A DNA stretch of 64,000 nt from Oreohelix idahoensis (taxonomy: Eukaryota; Mollusca; Gastropoda; Stylommatophora; Oreohelicidae): contig JAMPIV010008103.1 of the NCBI GenBank assembly GCA_024509875.1, positions 62,001-126,000 of the forward strand, in the 5' to 3' direction. Made by a program: the position numbers and the translations under genes. Shown here piece after piece: positions 21,814 through 32,201 of the stretch. The notes under the pieces are model-generated. The model had not been told where the DNA came from, ran no database searches, and saw nothing but the letters and a program-made list of their open reading frames with translations. How positions within the stretch are numbered: position 1 is the first letter of the stretch; every line of letters starts with the position of its first letter.

Positions 21814-21818
21814 CTGGT
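21814..21818. other. Target-site duplication of element C (CTGGT); second copy 30560-30564
   Basis: CTGGT flanks both LTRs of element C exactly and lies in the L1 RT coding region. Confidence 0.95.
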
Positions 21819-23097
21819 TGTTGAGGATTGCTTCATGTCTGCAGCATGGCGCATTCCTCAAATGATTATATCTCCGCGACTGATGTCGATGATTGTTTCA
21901 TGCTTACAGACATTTGGATTGGAGCTCGATCCGAATGGCTGTATCATGGAACACCTCAAACGAATAGAGATATATCTCATCGACCGATGTCGATGATTGT
22001 TGCATGTGTGCAGGCATTTGAGTTTTGGCCGACTCGGATTACTGCACCATGGAACATCGCAATTGAATATATATTAACGACGTAGTATGCATATCTCTAT
22101 GCATGACGCGTGTGTCTTTGTAAGGACATTCGACGTGTGGGCTTCGGCCCCAACGGCAGCGTATGGCATGTGTGGCCATTGCCACTTATATTGTGTGGTA
22201 TAACCACTGGAAAGTGTGTGGCGTAGTCCACTTTTTAATTGTGTGGCTGGGAAGCCATTTGAGCAGTGTATTTCTTGAACCAAACGTAAGTCGTAGTAGG
22301 AATAACGCAGTTTGCATAATTATGGCAGATTAGCCTGGCGTGGTATGCCAAAGGAACATTTTGTTACTAGCAATAGCGTAAGACTAGTATAGATGGATAT
22401 TGTACAGCTAGCGGCAAGCGTAAGCCTAGTGTAACGGATATTAAACGACTAGCAGTAGACGTAAGCCTAGCATAATAAGTGTATTGCTGACTAGCAGGAT
22501 AGTTAAGTCTAGTTAGCCTCTGAATTTAATGCCAAAGGACATTGGCCGTTAAAAAGGAACTGACCTCTAACCAGGACTCTAGATAGAGATTGTGAACATG
22601 TGCTTATGAAATAATGAGAACTCTTACAGATCGTACATGAATGTGATGTGACTTTTGTTCCCATGTAGTTGGTGTCTGCTCATGGTATGAAATTACTAAT
22701 TAAATATTTTGAGTCGTCAAAATCACAGTGTTATCAACTATCGTATTCGGAGTTGAGTTAAATGCTATTCATCCTCAACTGATCATGACCAGTGATGATT
22801 AATGTCTTAACACGCTGCATCTCACACTGCCAATATAATTAATAAGACAAGAGACTAATACAGGTCAGTCAAGGGTCGAATTTAATATGAAACACATTCA
22901 GCACATAATGAATCACAAGGGTTAAGCAGACATTATCGATACCAACGAACAGTATTACGGAATCCTACAAAAGTGATAAGAACCCGAGGGACTTTGACTC
23001 TATAAACTGAATACGAATATAATAACTTGGTCATCCTCAAATACTAGAAGTCATCGAAGCACCCAGCACATACTGGGATCCCGAGAAGCCCGTAACA
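21819..23097 (+). repeat. Element C left LTR (1279 bp)
   Basis: It starts TGTTGAGG and ends CCCGTAACA. It differs from the right LTR at a G/T in the GACATTTGGATT block and at a T/G in the GAACAGTA block. A TATATATT at about 22066 could be a core promoter element. It carries diverged internal duplications near both ends. Confidence 0.95.
22363..22505 (+). repeat. Enhancer-like internal repeats in the element C LTR
   Basis: Three to four diverged copies of a roughly 45-bp unit follow each other, each with an ACTAGC or GCTAGC start and a CGTAAGNCTAG core. The same block is in the right LTR (about 29825-29967). A second diverged duplication of about 100 bp with the shared GATGTCGATGATTGTT core spans roughly 21878-22075. 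Repeats of this kind in LTRs often bind transcription factors, which is inference here. Confidence 0.6.
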
Positions 23098-23100
23098 TTC

Positions 23101-23118
23101 TGGTGTCAGAAAGTGGGA
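23101..23118 (+). other. Element C primer-binding site, tRNA-Leu-like
   Basis: TGGTGTCAGAAAGTGGGAT follows the LTR after three bases. It is complementary to the 3' end of animal tRNA-Leu (ending ..CCCACTTCTGACACCA), apart from one extra A. Confidence 0.7.
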
Positions 23119-24282
23119 TGGATTTCGTGAATACTGGATTCCCCCCTTCAAGTATCGAATAAAGTCAAACTGATGATGAACGTTATGAAGGCAAAATCAT
23201 TCTTTCAAGCCTAACCGGCAACTGAAATGCGCAGGACAGAAAGTGACGTCACTACATCGATGCCGTCAACTCTAGCAGACAACATTGCTTGAGAATCTGA
23301 AATTTTTCTTCCATCAAAGAGACTGATTCACGCAGATAGAACGGTAATCTTCCACTCAAGAACCTGAACCAGTGGAGAATGTATCTCTTGATCAAATTCA
23401 TCTGAAGCTGCGACGCAGATCGTTTGAAGAAACTACGTTTGAAGACCGAAGCAAGACTTTCAAACGGTTACCCTGCTGCGAAGGTCAAGGTCTACCATCA
23501 ATGGACCTCAGCTGTTGAAGACAAGTTGCGGAACTAGGATTAGAATTACATGCATTCATGTATTTCTCAGAGGGACAACTAAACAGATAAGTTCTTGATT
23601 TTACTAGAGCGCTTGAACATTATCATATTGTCCTTGTATTATCTTTGGTCTACAGTTCATCATCACTTGACTTACTTTTTTACTATCATCTGTGTTTCCC
23701 CATTCATGTTTTTCGTATATTCGTATTGTTTAATATTGACTGGAATTTTCCCAGGAAAGCTTCAGTGAATGTTAACTTCTATTAGATTTGCATGCTTATT
23801 TTACTAACTGAGGATCTGACTGATTATATTTTTTCTTTTGAGTCAGGGAATAAATGTTTCTTCAGTTAGTATTATAACCATATTTTGTGTGATTAGCAGT
23901 TTCGTCAATTGAATTACGTCCTCTTTATTTACATAACCTACTTTCAGTACTGTTGACAATCGTTGTCGTGTGTGATCTAAAACTTCTTTGTCTACACGTT
24001 TGTCTAAGACGACTTGTCTTGTTATATTTTTGTAATGTAAATTCTTTTCTTTCTTTTACTCATTACTGTTTATAAGTCTTCTTTATTTACTTTATAAGTG
24101 TAAAGTGTTGTTGTATAATTGAAAAATCATTTCATTGTAAATCATTTGATTGTTTTCACTGTCTTTGTCACATGTTCTTGTAACTTGTTTGTTATTGATT
24201 AATATTCATGTACATATTATAGTGAGTTCTATAATCCTAGTGTATATTATAGACTATTGAAGGTACTCAGAAACCTATTATC
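23119..24282 (+). other. Element C untranslated leader
   Basis: About 1.2 kb of AT-rich sequence lies between primer site and gag start. No gene is seen. It probably carries packaging signals. Confidence 0.6.
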
Positions 24283-24636
24283 ATGTCTACACTACAGGAA
24301 TTCATTGATATTGGAAAAAGTTATGGAAAATCAGGGGCGGAACTACAAAGTTTTGCAGATACAAAATATGATGAATATTTATCGCGTCTGGAAAGAATGG
24401 AACAGCGCGAAATGACTAAACGAGCTGATGAGCTTAGGAGATTTGAATTAACCCAAGAGAGGGAATTGAAGGAAAAAGAAATATCCATGAAATTGGAATT
24501 AGAACGACTGACTTTAGCTCAACAAGAAAAAGACAGAGAATTCGACAAGGAAAAAATGGAATTTGAGAAGGAAAGAATGGCACAACGAGACAAAGAATTA
24601 GCTCAACAAGAAAAAGACAAGAGAACAAAAAGATAA
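24283..24636 (+). CDS. Element C gag N-terminus (coiled coil)
   Basis: 117 codons starting MSTLQEFIDIGKSYG. After about 40 residues the sequence is a Glu/Lys/Arg/Gln-rich coiled coil. It stops in an A-rich stretch four bases before the next frame opens. In element A the same region runs on without a break, so a single-base change here most likely separated the gag N-terminus from the rest. The low LTR divergence implies that the lesion is recent. I see no classic slippery site, though programmed frameshifting is not excluded. Confidence 0.75.
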   Translation: MSTLQEFIDIGKSYGKSGAELQSFADTKYDEYLSRLERMEQREMTKRADELRRFELTQERELKEKEISMKLELERLTLAQQEKDREFDKEKMEFEKERMAQRDKELAQQEKDKRTKR

Positions 24637-24640
24637 AGAA

Positions 24641-27600
24641 ATGGAATTAAGGAGAATGGAACTTATGCAACTGGATCAAGCACATAAAAATGCCATGGAA
24701 ATGGAAACATTAAAACTTCATGCAGAAAAAGAAAAAGCTTTAGAATTAGCTAAAGTGCAGTCTGAACAGACTAAGACTGCGGCTGCTACAAATATTTTTT
24801 ATCCTAAGTTAAAAATGCCACATTTTGACCAGACTCGCGATTGTGTTGACTCTTTCATATCTAGATTCATCATCAAGGTCACAGCTCTGAACATACCCAA
24901 AGAAAGATGGAGCAGTCTTTTACTTGATTTTTTGACTGGTGACTCACTTAAATGTTTCATGAGTCTTGATGAGAAGAGCAGAAGCGATTTCGATGTCGTA
25001 AAAGAGGTATTACTAAGACGTTTCCAGTTAACTGAGTCTGGATTCAGAGATCGCTTTCATGCTGCTAAACCAAGCAAGGATGCAGATTTTGGTGAATTCA
25101 TTGCATCTATTAAACATTTCCTTAGCAGATGGATTGATCTGTCTGGTATAAATAAAACATATGAAGGTGTTATAGATCTCATGCTGCGAGATAAAGTTTT
25201 ATCCGCATGCAGCACTGAATTAGAAGCATTTTTACAGGAAAGACATCCTAATTCTATTGATGAGTATGAAAAACTCGGAAGACAGTATCAAACCGCACAT
25301 CAGAATAAAGATCTTCATAGATCGACTATTCGAGATCCTATGCCTGTATGCGCGGTACAACATGATCACAGACCTCGATCGAAGAGCTTTGATGGACGTT
25401 GTCGTTCAGATTATTATCAATCCGACAGAGGTTTTTATAACTTCCGTCGTCATCGCTCTCCTTCGAATTCATATCGACGAGGTTATAGAGGATATTCACC
25501 TCATGATCGTGGGTATCACAGAGGCAGGGATTATGATGGTTCACATCAAAAAGGATACTATAAGCAGAGATCATCTTATGGTAGAGATGCCAGGAAGGAT
25601 GACTCTACTGATTTTTATTATAGCAATAAAAAGTCAGTCAATAATAACAAAGGTAATGCCAGATCTCCGTCTAGAGACAAAAATAAACACAGACATGCAA
25701 ATAGTTGCAGTGTTAAAAAGGAAAAAGGTAATGATGATAATGATCATGCGAACGCATGTATGGTAATGAATGATACATGTTATGAGTGTCAGTCGAAAAA
25801 CAGATTAAAATCTACAATTACACTTGATTGTGGTCATTGTATGCCAACAATGTCGGCATGTGTAAATGTCGGTTATCTTACATTTCATCCCGGAATATTG
25901 GATGGTAAGGTAGTGAGAGTTTTACGGGACACAGGGTCTTCAACCATAGGCATAAAGCACTCGCTTATCGAGCCCTCTGCTTTTACAGGCAAATCAGTTA
26001 AGTGTGTCACATTTGGTGGGAATATAGAAACTTTCCCTGTGGCACGAGTATACATTGATACTCCTTTTTACACAGGCACTGTCTATGCCTGCGGCTTGAG
26101 AGCACCCATAACTGAAATTATAATAGGAAACATACCAGGAGTTAAAGATTGCACTCCTGAGGAGATTGCAATGTGGGTTGAATCTCACCCACAGGTGGCA
26201 AATGCTGTTGTAACGAGAGCACAACAGTTAGCTACGGATATGGCTACACCACCTCTTCCTATAATAGATACAATTATGTCTCAAGTTGGCACTGTTTCAC
26301 CTTCTGTTTTTGCAGAAAAACAGAAGAGTGACCCAACTTTACAAGGATTGTTTAGCCGAGCAGAACAAAAAACTATTAAATACACAAGAGGGGCTAAACA
26401 ATGGTTCAAGATAAAGAAATCAATACTCACTAGATATTATGATGATGGCAAAACAATTATACATCAAGTGATAGTACCTAAAGAATACAGACCATTGGTC
26501 CTACAAACAGGTCATGACTCCCCTATGGCAGGGCATATGGGGATCAAAAGAACATTGTTTCGTGTTACGTCACAATTTTATTGGCCTGGGGTTAATAAGG
26601 ATACAAAGTTATACTGCAAATCATGTACAACATGCCAAGGTATAGCACGTAAGGGCAGGTTCCATACGGCACCCTTACAGATTACGGACGTGCCTGAGAG
26701 ACCTTTCAAAAAGATAGCAGTAGATATAGTGGGTCCGTTATCAATTGTTTCAAATAATGGATTTCGTTATATTTTAACTTGCGTAGATCTTTGCACGCGT
26801 TGGCCAGAGGCCATACCGTTGAAAACCATCACAACTGCATCTGTGTCTGATGCATTATTTTCGATATTTTGTCGAATCGGTTTTCCGGAAGAGATTTTGT
26901 CAGATCAAGGATCACAATTTACTTCCAACATTATGAGGGATTTAGAATCCATGCTATCTGTTCACCACTCGTTTTGTAGTGCGTATAGGCCTCAATCAAA
27001 CGGTGTGTGCGAGCGCTACAATAGCACTCTAAAACAGATGTTATCTAAGATAACTGAAGAATGCCCTCGTGAATGGGATCGGCTTCTGCCGGCGGCCCTC
27101 TTCGCTTTTCGTGAAGTGCCCCACGAGAGCACGGGGTGGTCTCCGTTCGAATTGGTTTATGGTTCGAATCCGCGCGGACCAATGATGATACTCAAAGATT
27201 TGTTGATTGGAGCATCAATTGATACAGCCACTCGAAACAGCTACGAGTTAGTGATTGATCTCCGACAACGAATCATCGATGCGTGCACTTATGCATCCCA
27301 GAGTATTAAATCAGCCACTCAACGATCACGATTATTACATAATCAAAAGAGAATATTAAGATCATTTAAACCAGGGGAAAAAGTTTGGTTGTTGCTACCT
27401 CATAACGATAACAAATTACTGATATCATGGCAAGGTCCATTTGATATTATCAAACAAGTCACAGATGTTGACTACTCAGTGAACGTTAGAGGTAAAATCA
27501 AAACCTTCCACGTCAACATGCTAAAATTAGCAGTTGAAAGACCACAGGAATTAATTCCTGTTATTAACTCTATTGATGATTCTTCACATCATACTGCTTC

Positions 27601-29101
27601 TTTTGCAGTTGTTCATGAAGAAGATACCACTTCGTCTATCCCTTTACAATTTCAACTACCTTCTTTGCAATCATCGGAATCTTGGAAAGACGTGACTATT
27701 TCTTCTTCACTATCTTCTTCTCAACAAGATCAAGTTCGGGATATTCTCATTTCTTTCAATGATGTTCTCACCGACCTTCCAGGTCAGACATCGCTTATAT
27801 CCCATGATATTACTCTTACTGATTATAAACCTATCAAACTTAGACCCTATCCTATATCTTTACACCACAAAGATAGGGTAGAGAAAGAGTTAAAGGAGAT
27901 GATACGTTTAGGTGTGATATCTCCTTCGGAATCACCATATGCATTCCCAATGGTGATTGTTAAAAAGAAGGATGATTCTTTACGCATTTGTATTGATTTT
28001 AGGCGATTGAACAAAATTACAATCACAGACGGTGAGCCTATGCCACTTTTAGATGATCTTTTGTCAGAATTATCTAATGCTACCTTCTTTAGCAAACTAG
28101 ATCTCTCTAAAGGCTACTGGCAAATTCCTCTTGCCGAAAATGCCAAACCTTACACAGCTTTCACAACTCCTTTTGGGCTCTACCAATGGAATTATATGTG
28201 TTTTGGGTTGGTAAATGCGCCAGCGACGTTTGTGCGCATGATGCGCCGCCTTCTTGGCGATCGTAAAGATGTCATCACGTACATCGATGACATCTGCCTA
28301 TTTCATGACTCGTGGGAAGACCATATTGATGGTTTAACTTCCCTTCTACATACGTTACGTATGCATGGTTTGACTGTGCGACCTTCAAAGGTCCAAATAG
28401 GTTGTCAGGAAATTTCTTTTCTTGGTCACCGAATAGGTAACCACAAACTGTATCCTGACGACAATACAGTCAAAAGAATTCTTGAGATTTCTACCCCTTC
28501 TACTAAGAAACAAGTTAGAAGCCTTTTAGGCCTAATAAACTATTACCATAAGTTCATCCCGCATTTCGCACAACTATCTACACCTTTGTCCGCACTGTTG
28601 ACCAAAGGTAGTCCTAATAAGGTACGTTGGGACAAAGATTGCGAAAGCGCTTTGGTAACAATTAAGAAATTATTTAGCAATGCACCTATTTTGTTATTAC
28701 CGAATATACGTATTCCATTCATACTCCAATCAGATGTCTCGAGCTACTCCATGGGTGTTTGTTTGCTGCAATGTTACAAGGAAACACTCCATCCATGTTT
28801 CTATGTGTCGAGGAAACTGACTCCAGCTGAACAGAAGTATGCGACAGGTGAACGTGAGCTCCTGTCTATGGTCTGGTGCCTGGAAAAGCTGTCAAGATAT
28901 CTCATCGGCACGCACTTTTACATTATGACAGACCATAGTCCTCTTACTTACATAACAGCTAGAACAATGCGTAACGCTAGAATACACCGATGGTATTTGT
29001 TAATTCAAGAATTTTCATTTACAATTCTGCCTATTGCTGGCTCAGACAATAACTTGGCAGATCTTTTATCGCGCAACGTCTTTGAGAAGAAATTGAATTA
29101 A
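24641..29101 (+). CDS. Element C gag-pol polyprotein: capsid, protease, integrase, RT, RNase H
   Basis: An open frame of 1486 codons. After the end of the coiled coil come a capsid region with a SCAN-like part (DLMLRDKVLSACSTELEAFL, about 25176-25236), an Arg/Tyr/Gly/Ser-rich tract (RGYRGYSPHDRGYHRGRD type) and a C-x2-C-x13-CGH-x2-P motif near 25780. The retropepsin site RDTGSST is near 25927. The integrase has an HHCC module (26511-26637), the triad in VDIVGPL, SDQGSQF and NGVCERYN with D35E spacing, and a GPF segment near 27430. The RT has FRRLN, KGYWQIPL, FGLVNAPATF and YIDD near 28281. RNase H has QSDVSSYSMG, GERELL, TDHSPL and SDNNLADLLSR. All catalytic residues are present. It copies and integrates the element; protease would cut the polyprotein inside the particle. 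Confidence 0.95.
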   Translation: MELRRMELMQLDQAHKNAMEMETLKLHAEKEKALELAKVQSEQTKTAAATNIFYPKLKMPHFDQTRDCVDSFISRFIIKVTALNIPKERWSSLLLDFLTGDSLKCFMSLDEKSRSDFDVVKEVLLRRFQLTESGFRDRFHAAKPSKDADFGEFIASIKHFLSRWIDLSGINKTYEGVIDLMLRDKVLSACSTELEAFLQERHPNSIDEYEKLGRQYQTAHQNKDLHRSTIRDPMPVCAVQHDHRPRSKSFDGRCRSDYYQSDRGFYNFRRHRSPSNSYRRGYRGYSPHDRGYHRGRDYDGSHQKGYYKQRSSYGRDARKDDSTDFYYSNKKSVNNNKGNARSPSRDKNKHRHANSCSVKKEKGNDDNDHANACMVMNDTCYECQSKNRLKSTITLDCGHCMPTMSACVNVGYLTFHPGILDGKVVRVLRDTGSSTIGIKHSLIEPSAFTGKSVKCVTFGGNIETFPVARVYIDTPFYTGTVYACGLRAPITEIIIGNIPGVKDCTPEEIAMWVESHPQVANAVVTRAQQLATDMATPPLPIIDTIMSQVGTVSPSVFAEKQKSDPTLQGLFSRAEQKTIKYTRGAKQWFKIKKSILTRYYDDGKTIIHQVIVPKEYRPLVLQTGHDSPMAGHMGIKRTLFRVTSQFYWPGVNKDTKLYCKSCTTCQGIARKGRFHTAPLQITDVPERPFKKIAVDIVGPLSIVSNNGFRYILTCVDLCTRWPEAIPLKTITTASVSDALFSIFCRIGFPEEILSDQGSQFTSNIMRDLESMLSVHHSFCSAYRPQSNGVCERYNSTLKQMLSKITEECPREWDRLLPAALFAFREVPHESTGWSPFELVYGSNPRGPMMILKDLLIGASIDTATRNSYELVIDLRQRIIDACTYASQSIKSATQRSRLLHNQKRILRSFKPGEKVWLLLPHNDNKLLISWQGPFDIIKQVTDVDYSVNVRGKIKTFHVNMLKLAVERPQELIPVINSIDDSSHHTASFAVVHEEDTTSSIPLQFQLPSLQSSESWKDVTISSSLSSSQQDQVRDILISFNDVLTDLPGQTSLISHDITLTDYKPIKLRPYPISLHHKDRVEKELKEMIRLGVISPSESPYAFPMVIVKKKDDSLRICIDFRRLNKITITDGEPMPLLDDLLSELSNATFFSKLDLSKGYWQIPLAENAKPYTAFTTPFGLYQWNYMCFGLVNAPATFVRMMRRLLGDRKDVITYIDDICLFHDSWEDHIDGLTSLLHTLRMHGLTVRPSKVQIGCQEISFLGHRIGNHKLYPDDNTVKRILEISTPSTKKQVRSLLGLINYYHKFIPHFAQLSTPLSALLTKGSPNKVRWDKDCESALVTIKKLFSNAPILLLPNIRIPFILQSDVSSYSMGVCLLQCYKETLHPCFYVSRKLTPAEQKYATGERELLSMVWCLEKLSRYLIGTHFYIMTDHSPLTYITARTMRNARIHRWYLLIQEFSFTILPIAGSDNNLADLLSRNVFEKKLN

Positions 29102-29264
29102 CTCTTTAGTCACCATGTTGACAAGTGCTATTATTAATGTCATAAAATTTAATGTGTCTACTTAATGATTATCATACTTATAAGTAGGTAGTACTAATAT
29201 TGATATGTTTGGGAGACGGGCGTCTTCTCCATCACTATCATCCGTGCCACAAGTGTCACGTTTG

Positions 29265-29280
29265 GAAGTGAGGGGGATGA
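29265..29280 (+). other. Element C polypurine tract
   Basis: GAAGTGAGGGGGATGA ends directly at the right LTR. It is the expected primer for plus-strand synthesis. Confidence 0.8.
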
Positions 29281-30559
29281 TGTTGAGGATTGCTTCATGT
29301 CTGCAGCATGGCGCATTCCTCAAATGATTATATCTCCGCGACTGATGTCGATGATTGTTTCATGCTTACAGACATTTGGATTTGAGCTCGATCCGAATGG
29401 CTGTATCATGGAACACCTCAAACGAATAGAGATATATCTCATCGACCGATGTCGATGATTGTTGCATGTGTGCAGGCATTTGAGTTTTGGCCGACTCGGA
29501 TTACTGCACCATGGAACATCGCAATTGAATATATATTAACGACGTAGTATGCATATCTCTATGCATGACGCGTGTGTCTTTGTAAGGACATTCGACGTGT
29601 GGGCTTCGGCCCCAACGGCAGCGTATGGCATGTGTGGCCATTGCCACTTATATTGTGTGGTATAACCACTGGAAAGTGTGTGGCGTAGTCCACTTTTTAA
29701 TTGTGTGGCTGGGAAGCCATTTGAGCAGTGTATTTCTTGAACCAAACGTAAGTCGTAGTAGGAATAACGCAGTTTGCATAATTATGGCAGATTAGCCTGG
29801 CGTGGTATGCCAAAGGAACATTTTGTTACTAGCAATAGCGTAAGACTAGTATAGATGGATATTGTACAGCTAGCGGCAAGCGTAAGCCTAGTGTAACGGA
29901 TATTAAACGACTAGCAGTAGACGTAAGCCTAGCATAATAAGTGTATTGCTGACTAGCAGGATAGTTAAGTCTAGTTAGCCTCTGAATTTAATGCCAAAGG
30001 ACATTGGCCGTTAAAAAGGAACTGACCTCTAACCAGGACTCTAGATAGAGATTGTGAACATGTGCTTATGAAATAATGAGAACTCTTACAGATCGTACAT
30101 GAATGTGATGTGACTTTTGTTCCCATGTAGTTGGTGTCTGCTCATGGTATGAAATTACTAATTAAATATTTTGAGTCGTCAAAATCACAGTGTTATCAAC
30201 TATCGTATTCGGAGTTGAGTTAAATGCTATTCATCCTCAACTGATCATGACCAGTGATGATTAATGTCTTAACACGCTGCATCTCACACTGCCAATATAA
30301 TTAATAAGACAAGAGACTAATACAGGTCAGTCAAGGGTCGAATTTAATATGAAACACATTCAGCACATAATGAATCACAAGGGTTAAGCAGACATTATCG
30401 ATACCAACGAACAGTAGTACGGAATCCTACAAAAGTGATAAGAACCCGAGGGACTTTGACTCTATAAACTGAATACGAATATAATAACTTGGTCATCCTC
30501 AAATACTAGAAGTCATCGAAGCACCCAGCACATACTGGGATCCCGAGAAGCCCGTAACA
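29281..30559 (+). repeat. Element C right LTR (1279 bp)
   Basis: The same length as the left LTR with two visible substitutions. It is followed by the second CTGGT and then by the continuing L1 coding sequence. Confidence 0.95.
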
Positions 30560-30564
30560 CTGGT

Positions 30565-32133
30565 GTTATACCATCTTGCTCTGCTGCTTTGCCCATCTTT
30601 ATTTTCTCCAGTGCTGCCTTCAGTTCTTTCATCTTTATGTCATCTTCACCACCATTGGTTTTCTCTTCTGTGCTAGTGGTTATCATTTCTGATGCTTGAC
30701 CTTGCTCACCATCAAGGAGTTCTGAGAAATATTCTTTCCATCTTTCCATTACTTCCTTCGGGGCAGTAAGCAATTTGCCTTGCTTGTCCTTTATAAATTT
30801 GAGAGGGCATTGCTTTTCCTTCCTCGTGTTCTTTAGGGTCTTATAGAACAATTTCTGGTTTTCTTGCGCATCTTTTTGTAGCTTTTCTCCAAATTCTTCC
30901 CAGGACTTCTGTTTTGCTGCTAGCACCTTGTTCTTTGCTTCTGTTCTGAGTGTCACATATTCTCTATTTGTCCTGCTGTGTTTTTAGATCCTAAGTATTG
31001 TTTCCATGCCATTTTCTTCTCTCTTTTTTTCTCTTTGACTTCCTCTGTCTACCAAGGTGTCCTTTTTCTCTTGTTCCCAAGTTGGACTTCACCACATGCT
31101 TCTGCAGCAGCTGTTTTTATGATGTCTTTGAATTTAAGCCAGAGGGTTTCCAAGTCATCAGGTTGTTCTTCTGTGTTGCTCACCGCTACAGCAATAAGCC
31201 CCTGATATCTGGTCTTAATGTCTGGCTCTCTCAGTTTGTAGGTCTTAATGCTCATTTCTCCCGTTCGTTTACTTAGTTTCTTGCGTGATGTTGGGCACTT
31301 CCTAGGCTGAGCAGTTGTTCTTTTGATTGTAAGCAGTTAGTGATCACTTCCAATCTCTGGCCCCCTCCAGACTCTAGCATCCCGGACATATTTGAATGAG
31401 CTCCTCCTAACAACGGCATAGTCGCTCACTGACTTCTCATTCTGTATGCGCTTATGGGAGAACTTTGTGTTTGTAATGATCAGATTCTGCTCACTGCAGA
31501 ATCTAAGAGTCGCTTTCCATTGTCTTCTCCATATATTCCGATAACTCCACCCCATCTAGCATGGTCATTTCCAACTCTGGCATTGAAATCTCCGAGCATG
31601 ATAATTTCATCTAGGCAGTCATCCACTGTCCTTTGAAGCAGCTCGAAGAATTCCTCCTTGACCTCTGCTCTCTCATCCTCATTTGGCCCATACACTATTA
31701 CCAGGTTGACTATGGTTTCTCCTTTTAGTTTTACAACCATAATGCGCTCCGAGACAAAGTTCCATTCCTTGATACTATCTTTTTGGTTTTTGGCCACAAT
31801 GCAACCCACGCCCCCTTTAGCTCTTTCAGATGTGGGTACACTACTGTAGAGCAGCGTGTTGCCATCGAGATCCATGACTCATTGTCCTTTTTTTTCCATT
31901 ATAGCCAGGATTTCTAATTTGTCTTTCCTCATCTCTTCCACCAGCTCCTCTTCCTTCCCATTTATACTTCTTGTGTTCCAAGTTCCATTATTCGTAGTCA
32001 GTTCTAGTTCGTCGCCTTTAGAATCAGTCCGGTTTTCTCTCTTGTAGTTCGCGTAATCATGATTTAAAGCAAACAGGTGATTGGCCTGTTGTGCCTTTGT
32101 ATGGTTGAGAGGCTGCCTCCTTACGGCCTCCAT
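30565..32133 (-). pseudogene. LINE L1 endonuclease and linker, N-terminal part
   Basis: Minus-strand pieces are an N-terminus MEAVRRQPLN (32133), an endonuclease with YGPNEDERAE, IIMLGDFNARVG and the SDH end near 31340, and a linker with CPLKFIKDKQGKLL, RWKEYFSELLDG and KIKMGKAAEQDGI. There is an in-frame stop at 31876-31878, a frameshift near 31540, a stop near 31337 and more stops between 31050 and 30956. The reading frame at 30565 is exactly continuous with 21813 across element C. The endonuclease nicks the target DNA in the nucleus. Confidence 0.87.
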
Positions 32134-32201
32134 GCATGCCGCCCTCCTCCTTTTTCAGCCGGGCTTGGGACCGGCCTGGGCGGAGTTGGATGCGTAACAT
32201 T

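Larger units (their letters stand above)
21819..30559 (+). mobile_element. Element C: young, nearly intact Gmr1-like LTR retrotransposon
   Basis: An 8741-bp insertion has 1279-bp LTRs of equal length that differ at only two positions by eye, a primer site, a polypurine tract and a perfect 5-bp target duplication. The coding region has the Gmr1-like order gag, protease, integrase, RT, RNase H and one visible lesion, a frameshift at about 24636. The near-identity of the LTRs makes this the youngest insertion in the window. It is homologous to element A along its whole length but clearly a different lineage. Confidence 0.95.
20497..32184 (-). mobile_element. LINE L1: RTE-like non-LTR retrotransposon, interrupted by element C
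   Basis: Without element C the LINE is about 2.9 kb, close to the 3.2 kb usual for RTE-type elements. It runs from 32184 (5') to 20497 (3') and ends in a short (AAGT)n tail rather than poly(A). It is flanked by a 17-bp target duplication. Its single endonuclease-RT frame is broken by several stops and frameshifts and by an internal deletion of about 146 bp near 20583, seen by comparison with the copy at 33043-33307. The clade name is inferred from architecture and tail. Confidence 0.85.

Noticed and set aside
24600..24645. Programmed frameshift between gag and pol of element C
   Set aside because: The shift lies inside the coiled coil and not at the gag-pol border, and element A is continuous there, so an ordinary indel is more likely.
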